Notes: generated by a model not told the origin, from the letters alone. 64,000 nucleotides of DNA from Amphiduros pacificus (GCA_949316495.1 OX439004.1:5566185-5630184), one strand, 5' to 3'; numbered from the stretch's first letter, positions 1 through 13,135 are shown. Made by a program: numbers and translations.

Positions 1-3000
1 ATGTAATGACGATATCGGTGTCCAGAATAACACAGATAATACAAAAGCTGGGCACATATGTACAACATGATATATAAGGTGATGCAATGGAATTCTAGCA
101 AACAGGGTCATACTCTACTAGCTAGCCTAACCAGCTTAACATATGCTAAACTATCAGCATGGGATATTTATGTAACTATTGTGTTCACTGAGAACACATT
201 TTAATACATTTTAGGGCATCGAAACATGTGGATCATGGCAGTTCTTCTAAAGATGTTACCGTAACATTGGCATCAATTTTATTTGCTAGTAGTTTTCAAG
301 CTGTGCTAGGTTTGTACGTTCTGTGAATCTATGAGTTCACATGCTTCAAAATTGTTAGGATATACGTAGCATAAACAAAAAAAGGGATAGATGTCTTACT
401 TTTATATATGGTATATTGCATTGAAAAAGAAATTATTACCAGCTTTCATTTATGAACCATATTTGATAGCTTCTAATTTTCTTTCTTTTCTGTTCCGAGG
501 AATGGCATTTGTTACGTTAGGTTTTAGTCATCATCATTTGCAGAAATAAATAATCAGTGTTAATGAATTGAATCTAAATTTCAAGACAATATTGTTAAAT
601 AGTCAAAACATATTGATTTTTCCTGTGAACCTATATGCTCACAATGTTGGCGAGTCTATATGTGCCCATCGCAGTCTATTGACCAGAAATTGTTTTGTAT
701 GATACTATTCTATTGGCTCGGAGGACCATTGTTTACTGGACATTATCGATATTTTAACATAGTGGTCAAATTTGCATTGAGAAGAACACTGTCTGAAGAC
801 CTGAATGATCAAAGGGAATTCCTACTTTCACATCATCTGTGTGTATGTTACAAGTCACAGGGGCAGATTGGTACATTTTCTGATATTATTCTCCACAATT
901 TCTTCAGCTGTTCTAAAAAATCTTTTCATCATTGAAAAATGATATGATCCAGCAAATATTGAAAGACTGAGATGTGCTTTATGGCATAATTAAGTAATGA
1001 ATGATGAGATACAGAGAAAATACACATGTGTTGATGTAGCACAAATTACTTGTCTTTGATATCTGTCATGGATATATGAGGTCATCTAAGATTTCATGAT
1101 TGTTATGGAATGCAACCTTTGAATGTTATTAATCATTGTATATATATGTATATGTATGTATAAATCTTTACATAAATTGAACTGTTACATATATACAATG
1201 AGATCTTTACTGCTGGGCTTGCATTTAAATACAGCAGGCCAAGATAATTATTTGTTGAAATGATATTTTTAGTAGCATTTGTATATTGAATGATGCCATA
1301 GGTTTAATCAAACATTTGAGCAAGATGTTTATTGCCAAATGTGAGATACGCTACTATGGTTAAATTACAGACCATTCATTTTCATTACCAGTGATTTATA
1401 TTTCACTTTTTCAATATTTTTAGTTCTCAGAAAATGATAAATTTGATACAAATATGGGTATGGAATACACATTTTCATACAATTTTATACAAAGATTACT
1501 GACTGAAGTAAGTTTCACTAGGGCTGATTTTTTTTATCACTTAAGTGATTTTATATTATGCCTTTATTACTATGAATTACCAAAAAGGTCATCAGAAGAA
1601 TACTTACTATGTGTATGGTCACTCTTTTAATTGTTGTATTCATTTCAATGAGGCATTTGTAAATAAGAAATGCATGATGATGCATTATAAGGATGCGTAA
1701 CATTGGTGAGTCTATGGCTTTATATTGTTTGCACAATGGTGCTATCTTATATTGACAAACAACTATTACATCAAATAATATTCAATTTTGTTGTGGGTGT
1801 CATTTAACCAATACACTATAAATGAAGAATGCCTGGACAAACATGTCTGCAATAGGATTTTAAATATTCCCACCTTTTCTAAAAACAAATGTCCTTGGTT
1901 CAAGCTATCTATATTTCTATGTGTTTTTGTTTTGTACAAAGTTACAAAAGTCTACTACAAGTATGATATTGAACCTTGTATGATGACAGCTTGGGAAAGC
2001 AGAGCTTGAATGTGATTACTAGTAGCATGAATGTGTAAATAGACCACACGCACACATATTATTTATATGTTATAATAGTGTGTATGTGATATGTATAACC
2101 TTTGTGGCATCTCTCCTGTACATAGCATCTCGGATGCCCAGTTTATTGTGTGCAATGCAATGTGGAATTCCACTCACTCACTGTATCATAGTCTTTACAA
2201 CATTAATGAATTATGATAATAAAACTTGACAAATGAGATCTGTTGTTAAACTCATTTATATACAGACAATGGACATGTCAGTGGATATTAGTGGATGTTG
2301 ATTATCTGTACAAGTAAATAAAATAATAATTTCAGTGTTGAGAAAAATAATTATGAGATCAGATGGAAAAAGTCCTATCTTATGAATACATTTTAGGTGT
2401 GCTCATTGTGTCGGCATAGATGTCATAAAGTCGCACTATAGAATCATTCACATTGGTTCAGAAATGGTGTAGAACAATGGCATATCATGTAGCTATGCTT
2501 CCATTACTGTGTGGCATCATCTGATATCTGGCCGATAGAGCTCCCCAACTTCTGAATCTTCTCTGAAACTACTGGTCGTTTTGAGTTGCCCAAGTTATAC
2601 AAGGATTGCAGATGAGGTAGTATACTACTGCCTGCTAGGCACCTTGACTGCTCCTTACTGTTTGTATTGGGGTAGGAATGCTGACCTTGACCTTGACCCC
2701 TGCAGCTGGACTTCCTCCTGATAACCTGCTCATGACAAATATAATTGGCTCCAAAGCTCGTTATTCTTTATTGTTTTAACCTATTGATTCCAATCTTTAG
2801 TGCAAGACAATCAGTAAAAAAAGTGTGCATTGGCCATAAGGCAAAGACTATATGCCATCATCAAGTGCTTTATACCAGATTATTACAGTACCGTTTGTGA
2901 CGTTTGTCACAAGGTATCTAGTTCTTGATAACAAACTTTAGTGCCAAAAAAATGAGGAAAAAAATGTGCATTGAAACTTTGGCCATACAACAATGGCCAT

Positions 3001-4829
3001 ATCAAGTCATCTTTCATGCACTTTTTAACCAGTGTGGAAGTAACACCGGCGCAGCGGGAATGAAATCTAACCACCTCCCATCCTCCACTAATATGACCAA
3101 CTAAAGCCGAGATTAATTGCGGGTCCAATCAAGAGAGGATTTCGGCGATGACACGTTTGGGCTTAGGCATAAATCTGGATTTATAAATTACATGAATAAA
3201 ATTCTGCAGCATTCTGTGAAGAATATGTTTTGTTATCTGTGTGATAAATTTGTCACCACAGCTCGTGCAGTGAGGGATTTTTCAAAATGTTGTTTGGTCG
3301 TCTTTGAAATTACTGGATGGAGTTCCTGGCCTTAGACTTGTGAAATATAGCCATAGCCATGTATAATATAGAATATAGAGGACATTTTTGCGGAATTTTC
3401 ATAAAAACGTGCCACCTCATTGCTAAAACTGTCAAACAACTCAGTACAAGTTATTGACCTCAGTGTTCAAACTAAATCATTACTATGAACAATTATTCAT
3501 CTGGTTGACACTGATCAAATATAATCAAACTGAAAACATAGACAATAATGTCAATTTTGAGATATACAGAGTAGAGTCCGAAGTGAACACAGCATTATGT
3601 TATATTATACTTGACAAGCTATATCGCAATGAATATCACATACATAGTTAGTCATTTTGGTTGTGTTAATGTGAACGTCCCATTTGGGACGATACAATGC
3701 TTTAAACCCCTCATAAAATACAGGTTTGCTATACCTCTACCCTCCCTATTCTAGCAGACCCTTTGAGATGTCAAAATATGCAGATTTATAATCAAAATCC
3801 CTTCAGTAAAAAATATGCAAATTTATTATCAAATCCCTTCAGTAAATTCATCAGTAAATGTTTAATGTTTACAGACCTTTGAGGTTGGTTAGGATCTGCT
3901 AAACCAAAATAAAATCAGAAGAGCCAAGGCCAAACCTGTGCCAGAAAATAAATAGTTTGGCATTAAGAACAAAAGTTATAAAAGTAAATATTGATTAACA
4001 CATGCCGACATGAAAGATGTCTGATGGCTCAGCATTACTCCAGCATACATTGACATTTGCTTTTTAGAGCCTAACCACACATTTCTTAATCATCAGCTCT
4101 GATGAGGGAAGTGTGTCAAGGCTAATGGATGCTGGGGTGGTGGTATATGAATAATAATTAATACCTCAAAAGGATTATTGAGTATTGAAAATAACCTGAT
4201 CAATACTTCATAAGAATACCTTATGGTTTAATTAGCTTGCATCTCTTGCAAGGAATAAATATATCAGAGACGTTTAAAACAATATCTCTGAATATATAAA
4301 TGGCCTGATGTAACAAATAGCTGCTTGTCATACATTGTGTGGTCAATGTGGTCAGCAGTCAAAAAGGGGTACAGAAGGGGATAAACACAAATTAAAACAT
4401 AGACAAATATGGTTGATGTTTGATTGTATTTTCCAGCTCATTTGTTGTAATCAACAAACAAGAAATACATAAGTTACAGGTAAGGGAAAAACTAACCTCA
4501 CTTTTTGTTGTAAACTATGCAGAGCATTACTTTACACTTGTATTTATATTTCTTAATATGTACTCAGCCTCACTGTCCACACTCCAAGTACAATACAAAT
4601 ACAAATATTTTTATTGCTCAGACTTATACAAGTTTGGAGCACAGTGTGTGCAGCATTAAAGTACAGATAACGAGTGTTTTGAAAAAATACTAATTCTAAA
4701 CATGATATCTACATTTTCACACTTTAACAAAGTAATTAGTTTGAACATGCTAGGGTTTCAACACACATCCTTACCTAGAAATCTTAGTCTGAAGTCTTTA
4801 ATATTAACATGCTGACATCTAAAAATTAG
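1..4829. other. AT-rich stretch without a recognisable gene
   Basis: I see no protein family, RNA gene or element with clear ends here. Open frames are short (under 95 codons) and look like chance. Small items: a TATATATGTATATGTATG-type run near 1138-1160; a cluster of TGACCTTGACCTTGACC near 2681-2699; and a short, worn duplication around 3775-3845, where ATATGCA, a T-rich stretch and AATCCCTTCAGTAAA occur twice. Confidence 0.6.
2681..2699 (-). promoter_or_regulatory. Overlapping nuclear-receptor half-sites (candidate)
   Basis: The plus strand reads TGACCTTGACCTTGACC. The minus strand therefore holds tandem AAGGTCA half-sites, including two overlapping TCAAGGTCA words. TCAAGGTCA is the extended half-site bound by ERR/SF-1 type orphan nuclear receptors. 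No gene is recognised nearby, so function is unproven and chance is possible. Confidence 0.2.
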
Positions 4830-4848
4830 ATGGTATTCATCCCCCATA

Positions 4849-5052
4849 TCATTTAAAGTACAAAATATTTTTTATCCATCTGCCAGTATGTATAGCCAAT
4901 CTGTTGTTATTTGTTCTTAATTTGGTTAGGGCAACTCTGTTACTTAGAGATAAATCATTAAGATAATATTCAAATTCAAACTTCTCTTTAAATTCTTTAT
5001 GCAAATTACGTGATGAATGGTTATCTGAGTTTTCACGCCAAAACTCTATCAA
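4849..5052 (-). pseudogene. LINE ORF2 C-terminal fragment
   Basis: This 67-codon open piece contains NRVALTKLRTNNNRLAIHTG followed by RW. That resembles the conserved (F/L)RTSNHxLxIExGRW stretch downstream of the RT in several LINE clades. It lies downstream, in minus-strand order, of the RT block at 5413-6018 and belongs to the same broken copy. A cysteine cluster that often follows this motif is not seen. Confidence 0.6.
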
Positions 5053-5412
5053 TCCTTTAATCTAATATCTACACTTTTACAAATACATTTACAAAAACTT
5101 TTATTGTTATCATTATCATTATTAAAGAGTTTTTTATTTGCCACGCCACAATCTTTTAAAATATTCTTAATTTGGAGTAAACATGGGAATTTAAAGCCAA
5201 TTTCTGTTTCCATTTCCGAAAGAAAGGCATTATATGCAATGCTATTTAAGTTGCTACTTTCACCTGTAATGAGTTTTGTTCAGAAAGATATTCTCTTTTT
5301 GATAATTATTGACATTGGATAATTCCCAGTTTCACCATAAACCATAGCAGAACATGCTGACATTTTAACTTTTAGTACACATTTTAAAAAATTTCTATGT
5401 AGGACTTCTAAA

Positions 5413-6018
5413 TCAGCTTTGTTTTTCACATCCATACAACATCACAGGAGCAACTAGGGCATCAAAATGTTGTAGCTGTATGTCAACTGGCAAATAATGC
5501 CTCCTGCCCTTTGCTAATAGAGAAAACATGGCTCTGTTACCTTGCTGCTTAAGATCATTTATGCATTGTTTAAAAGAACCTTTAGACGACAGAATTACAC
5601 CCAAATATTTAAAACTATTATCTACTTCCAGTTTTTCTCCCTTATACATAAAATTATACATATCTTGGTTTTTTACATTCTGTCCAAAAACTGTAATCTT
5701 AGTTTTGGCACAATTAATATCTGGCTTCCATTTATTACAATACAACTCAACTTTATCCATAGCCTCTTGCAGTTTATACGGTCTGTTAGCAATAATAAGA
5801 GTGTCATCTGCGTAAATTAGTATGAACAGTTTAAGGTAACTGTTTAAATTTTCATTGAAAATATCAACATGCTTCACCATAAAATCTTCAATGTCATTAA
5901 CAAATAAGGAAAAAAGCAGTGGCGATAAATTTTCACCTAGTTTCACACCTTTATGACTAACAAAATAATCTGATTTGTTGCCTTCTTTCAATGTACAAGA
6001 TTCAACGTCTTTGTTCAA
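5413..6018 (-). pseudogene. LINE reverse transcriptase fragment (palm and thumb)
   Basis: The 201-residue open frame is part of a non-LTR reverse transcriptase, the enzyme that copies element RNA into DNA at a nicked chromosomal target. Residues about 20-48 read GVKLGENLSPLLFSLFVNDI, the usual motif 4/5 region. ILIYADDTLIIA (about residues 66-77) carries the catalytic YADD. About residues 95-112 hold the W.PDINCAKTKI motif, and SFKYLGVILSSKGSF follows as motif 7. The end, near VMLYGCE, matches the thumb-adjacent LLYGCE block. The matching upstream RT motifs continue past 6018 in other frames, so this is an internal fragment of a dead copy. The first methionine is not a true start. Confidence 0.85.
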
Positions 6019-6361
6019 ACTTTTTTATAAGTCTAAGTATTGAACCACCTATTCCACATCTAGACAACTTGTACCATAATGCATTTCTCCAGACACAGTC
6101 ACAGGCTTTTCGGTAATCTATAAATGCACAAAACAGTTTGCCTTTGATATGGGCGAACCAGTCTACGATACCCCAAATCAAGAAGATGTGATGTAGTGTT
6201 CAGTATCCATGTCTGAAACCGGTTGGTTTTCACTTAAAATGTTGTTAGTTTCACAGAAATCATATAACCTATTATTAATAGCAGTGGTAAACATTTAACC
6301 CATGCAGCTGAGTAAAGCTATTCCCCTATAATTGCCTGGGTCTAGATAATCACCTCTAGAC

Positions 6362-6453
6362 GTCCGGGGTTCGAACCCACAACCTTTGGATCACCACAGA
6401 GGAACTGATGCTAATAAGCTGGCGCTCTAACCAACTGCACCACGACCCGTGGC
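6362..6453 (-). mobile_element. SINE-A head fragment inside the LINE
   Basis: The segment reads as the reverse complement of a tRNA-like head. It has the B-box type GGGTTCGAACCC, a GTGATCC spacer, a TTAGCATCAG segment, and the A-box side GTGCAGTTGGTTAGAGCGCC. It matches the head of the fuller copy at 35838-36150. LINE reverse-transcriptase reading resumes on both sides (GDYLDPGNYRGI on one side, LFVTVYVILLIYKILRSGDM on the other). This SINE fragment therefore inserted into, or was patched into, an older LINE. Confidence 0.75.
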
Positions 6454-6901
6454 CTTTGCATGTCACCGGATCTGAGTATTTTGTAAATTAACAATATAAC
6501 ATACACTGTAACAAACAGTGGGGATGTACTTTTTATGTATTCATTTATAATATGGTCTATGCTGTTTTTAACTTTTTGATTATACTACTTATTTCCTTCT
6601 AATCAAAATCACAGTTTAATGCTGTTGTGTCAAATGGCTTTTCCTCAATACCATCATCAGATAAATCATTTTCATCTAATTCACCAATTTCACCATCAGA
6701 GTTAAAAGCTCTTAAAGTACTCAAACAAATCCTGAATATCAATGGGTGTTGTACATTTTTTCTTTTTTCCCTGAAGCAACTGCCAGTATAACTTTGGTTT
6801 GTCAGATCTTAACTGCTTAAGTTTCTGAGTAAACAGTTTTTGTCCTTTACTACGAGCTTTATTTCTTTCTTTCTTGTGGGCTTTACTTTTTTTTAATTAG
6901 A

Positions 6902-7459
6902 GCTTCATGTTTTTCAGTAAATTTATGTTTTATTATGATAATATTTTTCCGTATTGTATTCTTGTCTTGACACCAAGCAGTCTCTTGAGTAGCCTTTTAT
7001 TTGTTTGCTCTTTTTTAAAACCTTGCTTTTTTATCTATCTGGGAAAGTTACTTTTGCAGCATCATTCATTAACATGTTAAGCTTTTCTGTTACTTCTTGT
7101 ACACTTTCATTACATGCTAATCTGCCAGCGGCAGTAATGTGTCTTTGACTCAGCGCTGTGAGGAGTGTGCTCACTGGTTAGCTTCATGTTATGCAGTAAT
7201 TTTTGTTTTATTATGATAATATTTTGCCGTATTGTATTCTTGTCTTGACACCAAGCATTCTCTTGAGTAGCCTTTTATTTGTTTTCTCTTTTTTAAAACC
7301 TTGCTTTTTGATCTATCTGGGAAAGTTACTTTTGCAGCATCATCCATTGACATGTTAAGCTTTTTTTGTTACTTCTTGTACACTTTAATTACATGCTAAT
7401 CTGCCAGCGGCAGTAATGTGTCTTTGACTCAGCGCTGTGAGGAGTGTGCTCACTGGTTA
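6902..7459. repeat. 279-bp tandem duplication (two copies)
   Basis: Copy 1 (6902-7180) and copy 2 (7181-7459) are direct neighbours. They share long stretches such as the run from GTATTGTATTCTTGTCTTGA to the end GAGTGTGCTCACTGGTTAG. Differences are scattered (for example AAGCAGTCTC against AAGCATTCTC), so the duplication is not recent. It covers the 5'-ward end of the minus-strand LINE remnant. Confidence 0.85.
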
Positions 7460-8335
7460 GCTCAGCAAACCAAACCCTTGCCCTCTTCAGTGTGGTCGGG
7501 CCTACCTGTCCCACTCCTCATTTTCCCTGACACTTTGCCTGACTGATTGCATTATGTACTTTCAACTCCATATATCAATACGGTTTTAGATGAACACATT
7601 TCTATAATAAACAAAAAATCATAACTTTACTTCCTGTTCATTGGATACATACCAAACCAGAGACATTTTAATAACTAAATAGCATGATATTGACACTGCC
7701 TGCTATTGCCAGACATAATAAAAAGTTGTTCACTATTGAGTATTTTACTCACAGATTTTTGGTAAACTTGATCCTGTTGTCTCCAATAAGCGATTGAAAA
7801 CAATTTATTATAAGTTATTTATTGACCCTCCCAAATATTGGGTCTAACTATTTTGAATAAATAGGTGTCATCAAGACTTGCCGGAAGTCATTAATGTTGC
7901 AGAAACATTATTTCAACAAGCGCAACGAACATGTGCAATGACCAGACATTGTCTGGTACCATTGCTTTATACATTTTATCATCATTATAGACTATCCTAG
8001 TCCAAATATTGGACAGTTATTAGTGTTTATTATCATTACTCTTACTTGAATAAGTGCATCGTCAATAGTATCACTCCAGGGTATGCTGAAGTCATTTAGG
8101 AAAGTAATACTATTTCAATATTGCACACCTTTTATAAAGTTAAAAGAAAGTTAGAATGGGATTTGGCTACATTTAGCATGAAAGAAGGTATCAAAATGTC
8201 AGTGTAGAAATCTCACCACACATTCAATTAAGAATGTTCAAATTTTTATAACAATCAATTTGAGAACTGCTACTCTGCATGGCAAGGCAGAGTCATCGTG
8301 GATCTTCTGTGTAGAGTAGAGAACTGCAAACAAAC
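7460..8335. other. No gene seen; two worn related segments
   Basis: There is no coding signal. Two stretches, about 7826-7925 and 7998-8135, look like old copies of one another. Each has a CCAAATATTGG word, then GAATAA, then a G(C)TGAAGTCATT or GGAAGTCATT word, then TATTTCAA. This would be a worn duplication about 180 bp apart. Confidence 0.4.
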
Positions 8336-8541
<206 letters not shown>

Positions 8542-8545
8542 GAGA

Positions 8546-8845
8546 GGAGCCTATCGCTCCTAGGTATCGTTCCTAGGTATCACTCATAGGTATCGATCCT
8601 GGGTATCGCTCCTAAGTATCGCTCCTGGGTATCACTCCTGGGTATCGCTCCTAAGTATATATATCGCTCCTGGGTATCGCTCCTAGGTGTCGATCCTGGG
8701 TATCGCTCCTAGGTATCGATCCTGGGTATCGCTCCTAGGTATCGCTCCTAGGTATCGATCCTTGGTATCACTCCTGGGTATCGCTCCTGGGTATCACTCC
8801 TGGGTATCGCTCCAGGGTATCATTCCTGAGTATCACTCCTATACA
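8546..8845. repeat. 13-bp minisatellite, about 22 units
   Basis: Units of the form TATCGCTCCTGGG alternate with TATCGATCCTGGG and TATCACTCCTGGG. A short TATATATCG break lies near 8658. It starts directly at the end of the (AT)n tract, so the two arrays form one compound repeat. Confidence 0.95.
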
Positions 8846-9255
8846 AACAGAAATGTCTGGGACAGCCAATTTGCAAACCAGAGAATATTTAACGCTAGCC
8901 TCCTTTACAGGGCAATACACGGCCAATCTGATGAATAGGACCCTCCATTTGCCATACCCTAAAGGCTTCTACATCTTCCAGGCCAATAAAGCACATTATA
9001 TCCAGAACACTCTTACCTCAACCTCTGCCTGAATTCATTTTCACATGAAAATGTTGAATGATTACTGAGCAAAACCTTGTTTTCTTCTGGGATTCAGATA
9101 CAGACCATTGTCAGCTACAACTTACTTTTTCCCCATCACTGAGACATCAAGTAGTGTGTTGGGTCTCATATGGTGTCTTGTTAATCCATGGAAATCGTGT
9201 AAAGTAACAGTCCAATTCTGACATTTGCTGCCACGGGCTGTATCAGGACAAGGTA
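8846..9255. other. No gene seen
   Basis: Mixed-composition DNA with no open frame worth naming and no clear element. Confidence 0.5.
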
Positions 9256-9366
9256 CTGTATGTATGAGATAATACACTGTCCCCTGAATGAATGTCTGAT
9301 ATCAAGGCGTCAGCCGAGATATCTGATATTAATGAGGGGGTGGCAGTGTATTATTTCTTATACACA
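9256..9366. repeat. Foldback sequence, arms of about 47 bp
   Basis: The left arm contains ATAATACACTG and later TCTGATATC. The right arm contains GATATCTGATAT and later CAGTGTATTAT, its reverse complement with some mismatches. The loop is about 13 bp (around 9304-9316). The outer parts also pair (TGTATGTATGAGAT with ATTTCTTATACACAAC). The shape fits a tiny foldback or MITE remnant. I see no target duplication. Confidence 0.7.
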
Positions 9367-9832
9367 ACGAGAACATGCTATTCATAAATTATAACCTGTC
9401 ACCCCTAACCAAGATATCACTCTCTTGGGGTGATATATAGCAAGTTAGACTCTTCCACACCTTCTCAGATGCTTGTCCATTTCATCTGGTCATTTCACTT
9501 GGTCAAACTTGATATACTGTGAATGGCCACCTTTTGGCAGATATAAACAAGGCAAATTATTTTGGTTTTCTTTATTGCTTTATATGATTATGATAGCTAG
9601 ATATGAAATATGTTATGAGTCAATCATTTAAAAATATGTAAACAATATTTATAAACTGATAATCATGATTTATTTTGATCCTTTTTTAAAACAAAAGCCT
9701 TTGAATTTGGCAACACTATGGTTGACAAAAACTCATAATGTCCCATACGAACCAATATATTTATATATCAGTTTCAATGGAGCCAGGTTCAATTCAATGC
9801 TTTAAACTGGTCAAACCCTGTTGAGGGAAATG

Positions 9833-10084
9833 GCCATTTCTTAATGAGACCTACTTGTAGAGGATATAGTGCTGCCTCACTGAATTGTCATGTCACACGT
9901 CCTTGACATGACAACCCACCCGGTCACAGATTTACAAGGACAATGAGTTAACCCTTTGGCACAGGCCTCAGCTCATGTGTGAAATTGTATCATGAATTCA
10001 ATCTCAGCACAACCGGGGATCAAACACACAACCTTTGGAATTGGTGCTAATCAGCTGACACTCTAACCAACTTCGTCATGGCCT
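9833..10084 (-). mobile_element. SINE-A copy
   Basis: Reading on the minus strand, the tRNA-like head is at 10010-10084, followed by the body CATGACAACCCACCCGGTCA in reverse sense and the AGATATAGTGCTGCCTCACT-like tail (there worn to AGGATATAGTGC). It lacks the GGGGTTTTACATCAC tail seen in the copy at 35838-36150. The head has lost its middle: a stretch of about 20 bases present in other copies is missing near 10040. Confidence 0.85.
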
Positions 10085-12769
10085 ATGTTCTCTCTAGGAT
10101 GAATTTTTCTTTGGTATAAACTGCACCAAGGCCCCCCCCCCATCTCTCTCATCTCTGTCTCTGCAGACTTTCTGTAATAGCTATAATATTATATTTACCA
10201 GTTGAGCTGCAATCTTAAACTAGGAATATTTAAGTAACAAAATGTATTTTAAAAATCCAGTTTGTTCTTCCTTTGGACCTGGATTTAATTCCACATCCCC
10301 ATTAAGATTATCAGTATATTCAAAACAAGCAGTGAAGAACTAATATAAGATAATAACACAATGTAGAACATGACACGTTTTGTAAAACCAAAAAGATCTT
10401 GAGGAATAATTATTGAATAAGCCCATGGAGGCTTTGTACATCTGAACTGAAATTCCCATTTCAATCTATACACAGTAAAAAGCCTTTCCACATTAAATAT
10501 ATTACAATATTGTACTACATTGATATTTATAATTTTAAATTAGGAAGAGACGCTGCTCAGAATCATTGTAAAACATACTTTCGATTGCGAAATAGGCTCT
10601 GTTGGGCAATAGCAGATAGATATTTGATTGAGTTTGTTCTACTACTAAATGACAGTTTGCGCTAATAAGTGGGTAACATTCATACACCTGGGATGCTGGG
10701 AGATTGATGCACATATCCTTCCACGTGTTTAGATAGCTCATAGTTCATACTTCTATGGAAGAAGCGTGAGTTTCTGATTACTTCCCTTGACAAGTGTCTT
10801 TTTATGTTTGCTGTTGCACACCTGCAGATACGGATGGATTTATATTGAAAATAATTCACTCTCAATTTTGGGATAAGCAAAAGTTCTCATGAAAATAAGC
10901 AATATCCATATTTGATATTTGATATTTACTTGGGTTTGATTTCAAACGTATGGTGTATTTTACATGCAGAAATTCCTAATATGCGTTTCACATCTTGACA
11001 AACAGTATGAGCTCTCTCCAGGCAGATAAAATTGGTTTAATTTCAGCCATAGTTTAGATATGATATACAATTTAGAGCACAGCATTTTGGTGAATGTAAA
11101 ACCTATCTTTTGTTGCTAAACATTTTTTTCTAGAGAGAAATGACAAAAGCTTTGTAATCTTGTGGTTAATCTTGTGGTTGAAAATGTTGCTAAGAACGAC
11201 ACTAGAGAAATCAAGCACATTCTCAACCAGCATTCAGCCATCTTGATTTCTGTTATGAGTGAACTCATTGAGTACATATCAATACATCTTAAACTAACAT
11301 CCTACCGGACTACTTTTCATACGACTTCTCCAGAAAAATATGTAAAATGTGTCTGGGCATGACACATTAGCAAATAAACTATAACTTAATTGAATTTATT
11401 TAAATTTTTATACAATGCTGTGACCCCAAACCTTTTACATAACTGTCATGGGGTGAAACGTGGCTCAGTGGATTAGATGTCTGTCTTCTATGGTTCTGTT
11501 TGTGTAATATGCACTTCAGAAACATAAATTGATTTGTTTATTGCAAATGTAAAAGAATAAAAATAATAAATGGCATAATACTGAAAAAAATATGAAATTT
11601 TTATATTGGTGTTCTAATTGAGCAATATGCGCGTCATATATTTGTTTTTGTTTTTTGTTTTTTTTTGTTTTTTTCTTCCTTTTTTCGCAAACACAGAAAA
11701 TATGAATAATAACGACTCCAAACAGAAAACAAATATGAAAACTTCATTTTGGAGTAATGTTTGACCGCTAATCATGTCAGAACATATAGAATTAAAAATG
11801 TTTTTTTATATTCTATATTGCGCACAGACGCCGAGGGCTAATGTATACACGCCAGTTATTTGTGGAGATGCATTTGATTCGTACTCTCGTGATCTTAATT
11901 TCCGAGCGGGTTTGCAAACTGCTTAAAGAAGGAAATGTGCACGGTTCACTGCACGTATTAGTCAATGATGTCTATGATTTACGGCAACTTCAAAATTATG
12001 AGAAAATATAAATATCATTTTCAATAAGGAAACTATACAAATTCTTTTTTCAAAAATAGCTTTTTGTTATATTTTTTTTATCTTGGCAATGCTGATACCC
12101 CATTTTATGGGAGACTATTAATTACCTCATATTTCTGTGAAGATTATATTTGCACCTGACTTAAGAAGGAAAACAATAGTGTGAGGGAGGAGGGGGTGGT
12201 AAAAGTTAAAATAAGGCATAGCGGCGTTCGCATGTATTGGGTATACCGTCACAATCATTTGCCACTGGGATAGGGACAAGGCACTGAAACCAAGTTGGTC
12301 AAAAGATGGTGGAATATTGCATCAAAATCTGTCAAGGGTCTAACTATAGCGATATGATTCCCCCAAGAGGGTTTGATGGGCTTTATCACTTTTATACAAA
12401 TAGACTGAGCCTTGAGTAGGATCATAAATCAATGTTAAGGCAAGCGTAAGTTTTGAAACATTGAATGGTAAAAATGGATGATAGAGAAGATAAGTAACCG
12501 CAACTCAACTGAACAAGTAGATTATATTCCATACACGGATAGAAAATCTCTCTCCCCTCAGTTGTGGCTCAGCTTTCACATGTTAGGTGTAAATCACACA
12601 ATATGGCAGGTGCATCCGTAAACAGAATCGAATATATGGGCAGGTTGAACAAGGGTTGCCATAACTAAGGGAGCTAGCTCAACTCAAACTATTCATTTCT
12701 ATACAAAGATACTCCATGAAAAGGTATATGAATTGTTGACTTTCAACAGCCACTTCAAATTCCATCATT
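10085..12769. other. No gene seen
   Basis: AT-rich DNA. There is a nine-base C run near 10132 and a T/G-rich tract at 11640-11690. All open frames are short and show no family motif. Around 11455-11490, GAAACGTGGCTCAGTGGATT resembles the A-box side of a tRNA-derived SINE, but no B box follows. Confidence 0.5.
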
Positions 12770-13135
12770 TTAGGATGGAATGACACTCTCTTTAATCGGA
12801 CTTCTCTCACATATCAGTCCCTGCCATCATTGGTGAAAAAGTGCGTCAAGATTGAGTGCAGGTTCATACGAATCGGGCCTTGGACTGATTGGTGAAATAT
12901 TGGATGAACATTCATGCATAATCCTCTTTTTCACAGACAGCTGCACTGAACGGTCAGCGTTGAGGTCAAACACCTGATCACAGGTTATGACCTAATGATG
13001 TTCAATTCTGATTGGATGATATTTTGGCTGGCAAGACGAATATTTACAAATTACGAACAATATCAAATATACGGTAATGGCGGCAGATGTAGTGAGAAGA
13101 TTTAATTACTTGCAATATTGCCGACGTATTTCAGA
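12770..13135 (+). repeat. Dispersed repeat D3, copy 1
   Basis: Its core (about 12930-13135) shares order and words with 17390-17580: CCTGATCACAGGTTATGACC against a worn form, then a GCAAGACGAATAT / GCAAAACGAGTAT block, then ACGGTAATGGCGGCAGATGT / AATGACGGCAAATGTG, then ACTTGCAATATTGCCGACG / ACTTGCAATACTACCGATG. Reverse-complement copies lie at 16680-16960 and 48770-49000. Its type is unknown: no inverted ends and no tRNA head are evident. Confidence 0.65.

Larger units (their letters stand above)
4830..7460 (-). mobile_element. Broken LINE (non-LTR retrotransposon), minus strand
   Basis: Reading the minus strand from right to left, the pieces follow LINE ORF2 order. A linker comes first (about 6600-6830), then the RT finger region ending in LDPGNYRGIALLSC (near 6270-6350), then AFIDYRKACDCVWRNALWYKL-like text (about 6060-6130). 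Next is an open 201-codon RT block with YADDT (5413-6018), and last a C-terminal block with LTKLRTNNNRLAIHTGRW (4849-5052). The pieces lie in different frames with several stops and frameshifts, so the copy is dead. No endonuclease is visible, so it is probably 5' truncated. A SINE head interrupts it at 6362-6453 and its upstream end is duplicated (6902-7459). The clade is not resolved. Confidence 0.85.
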
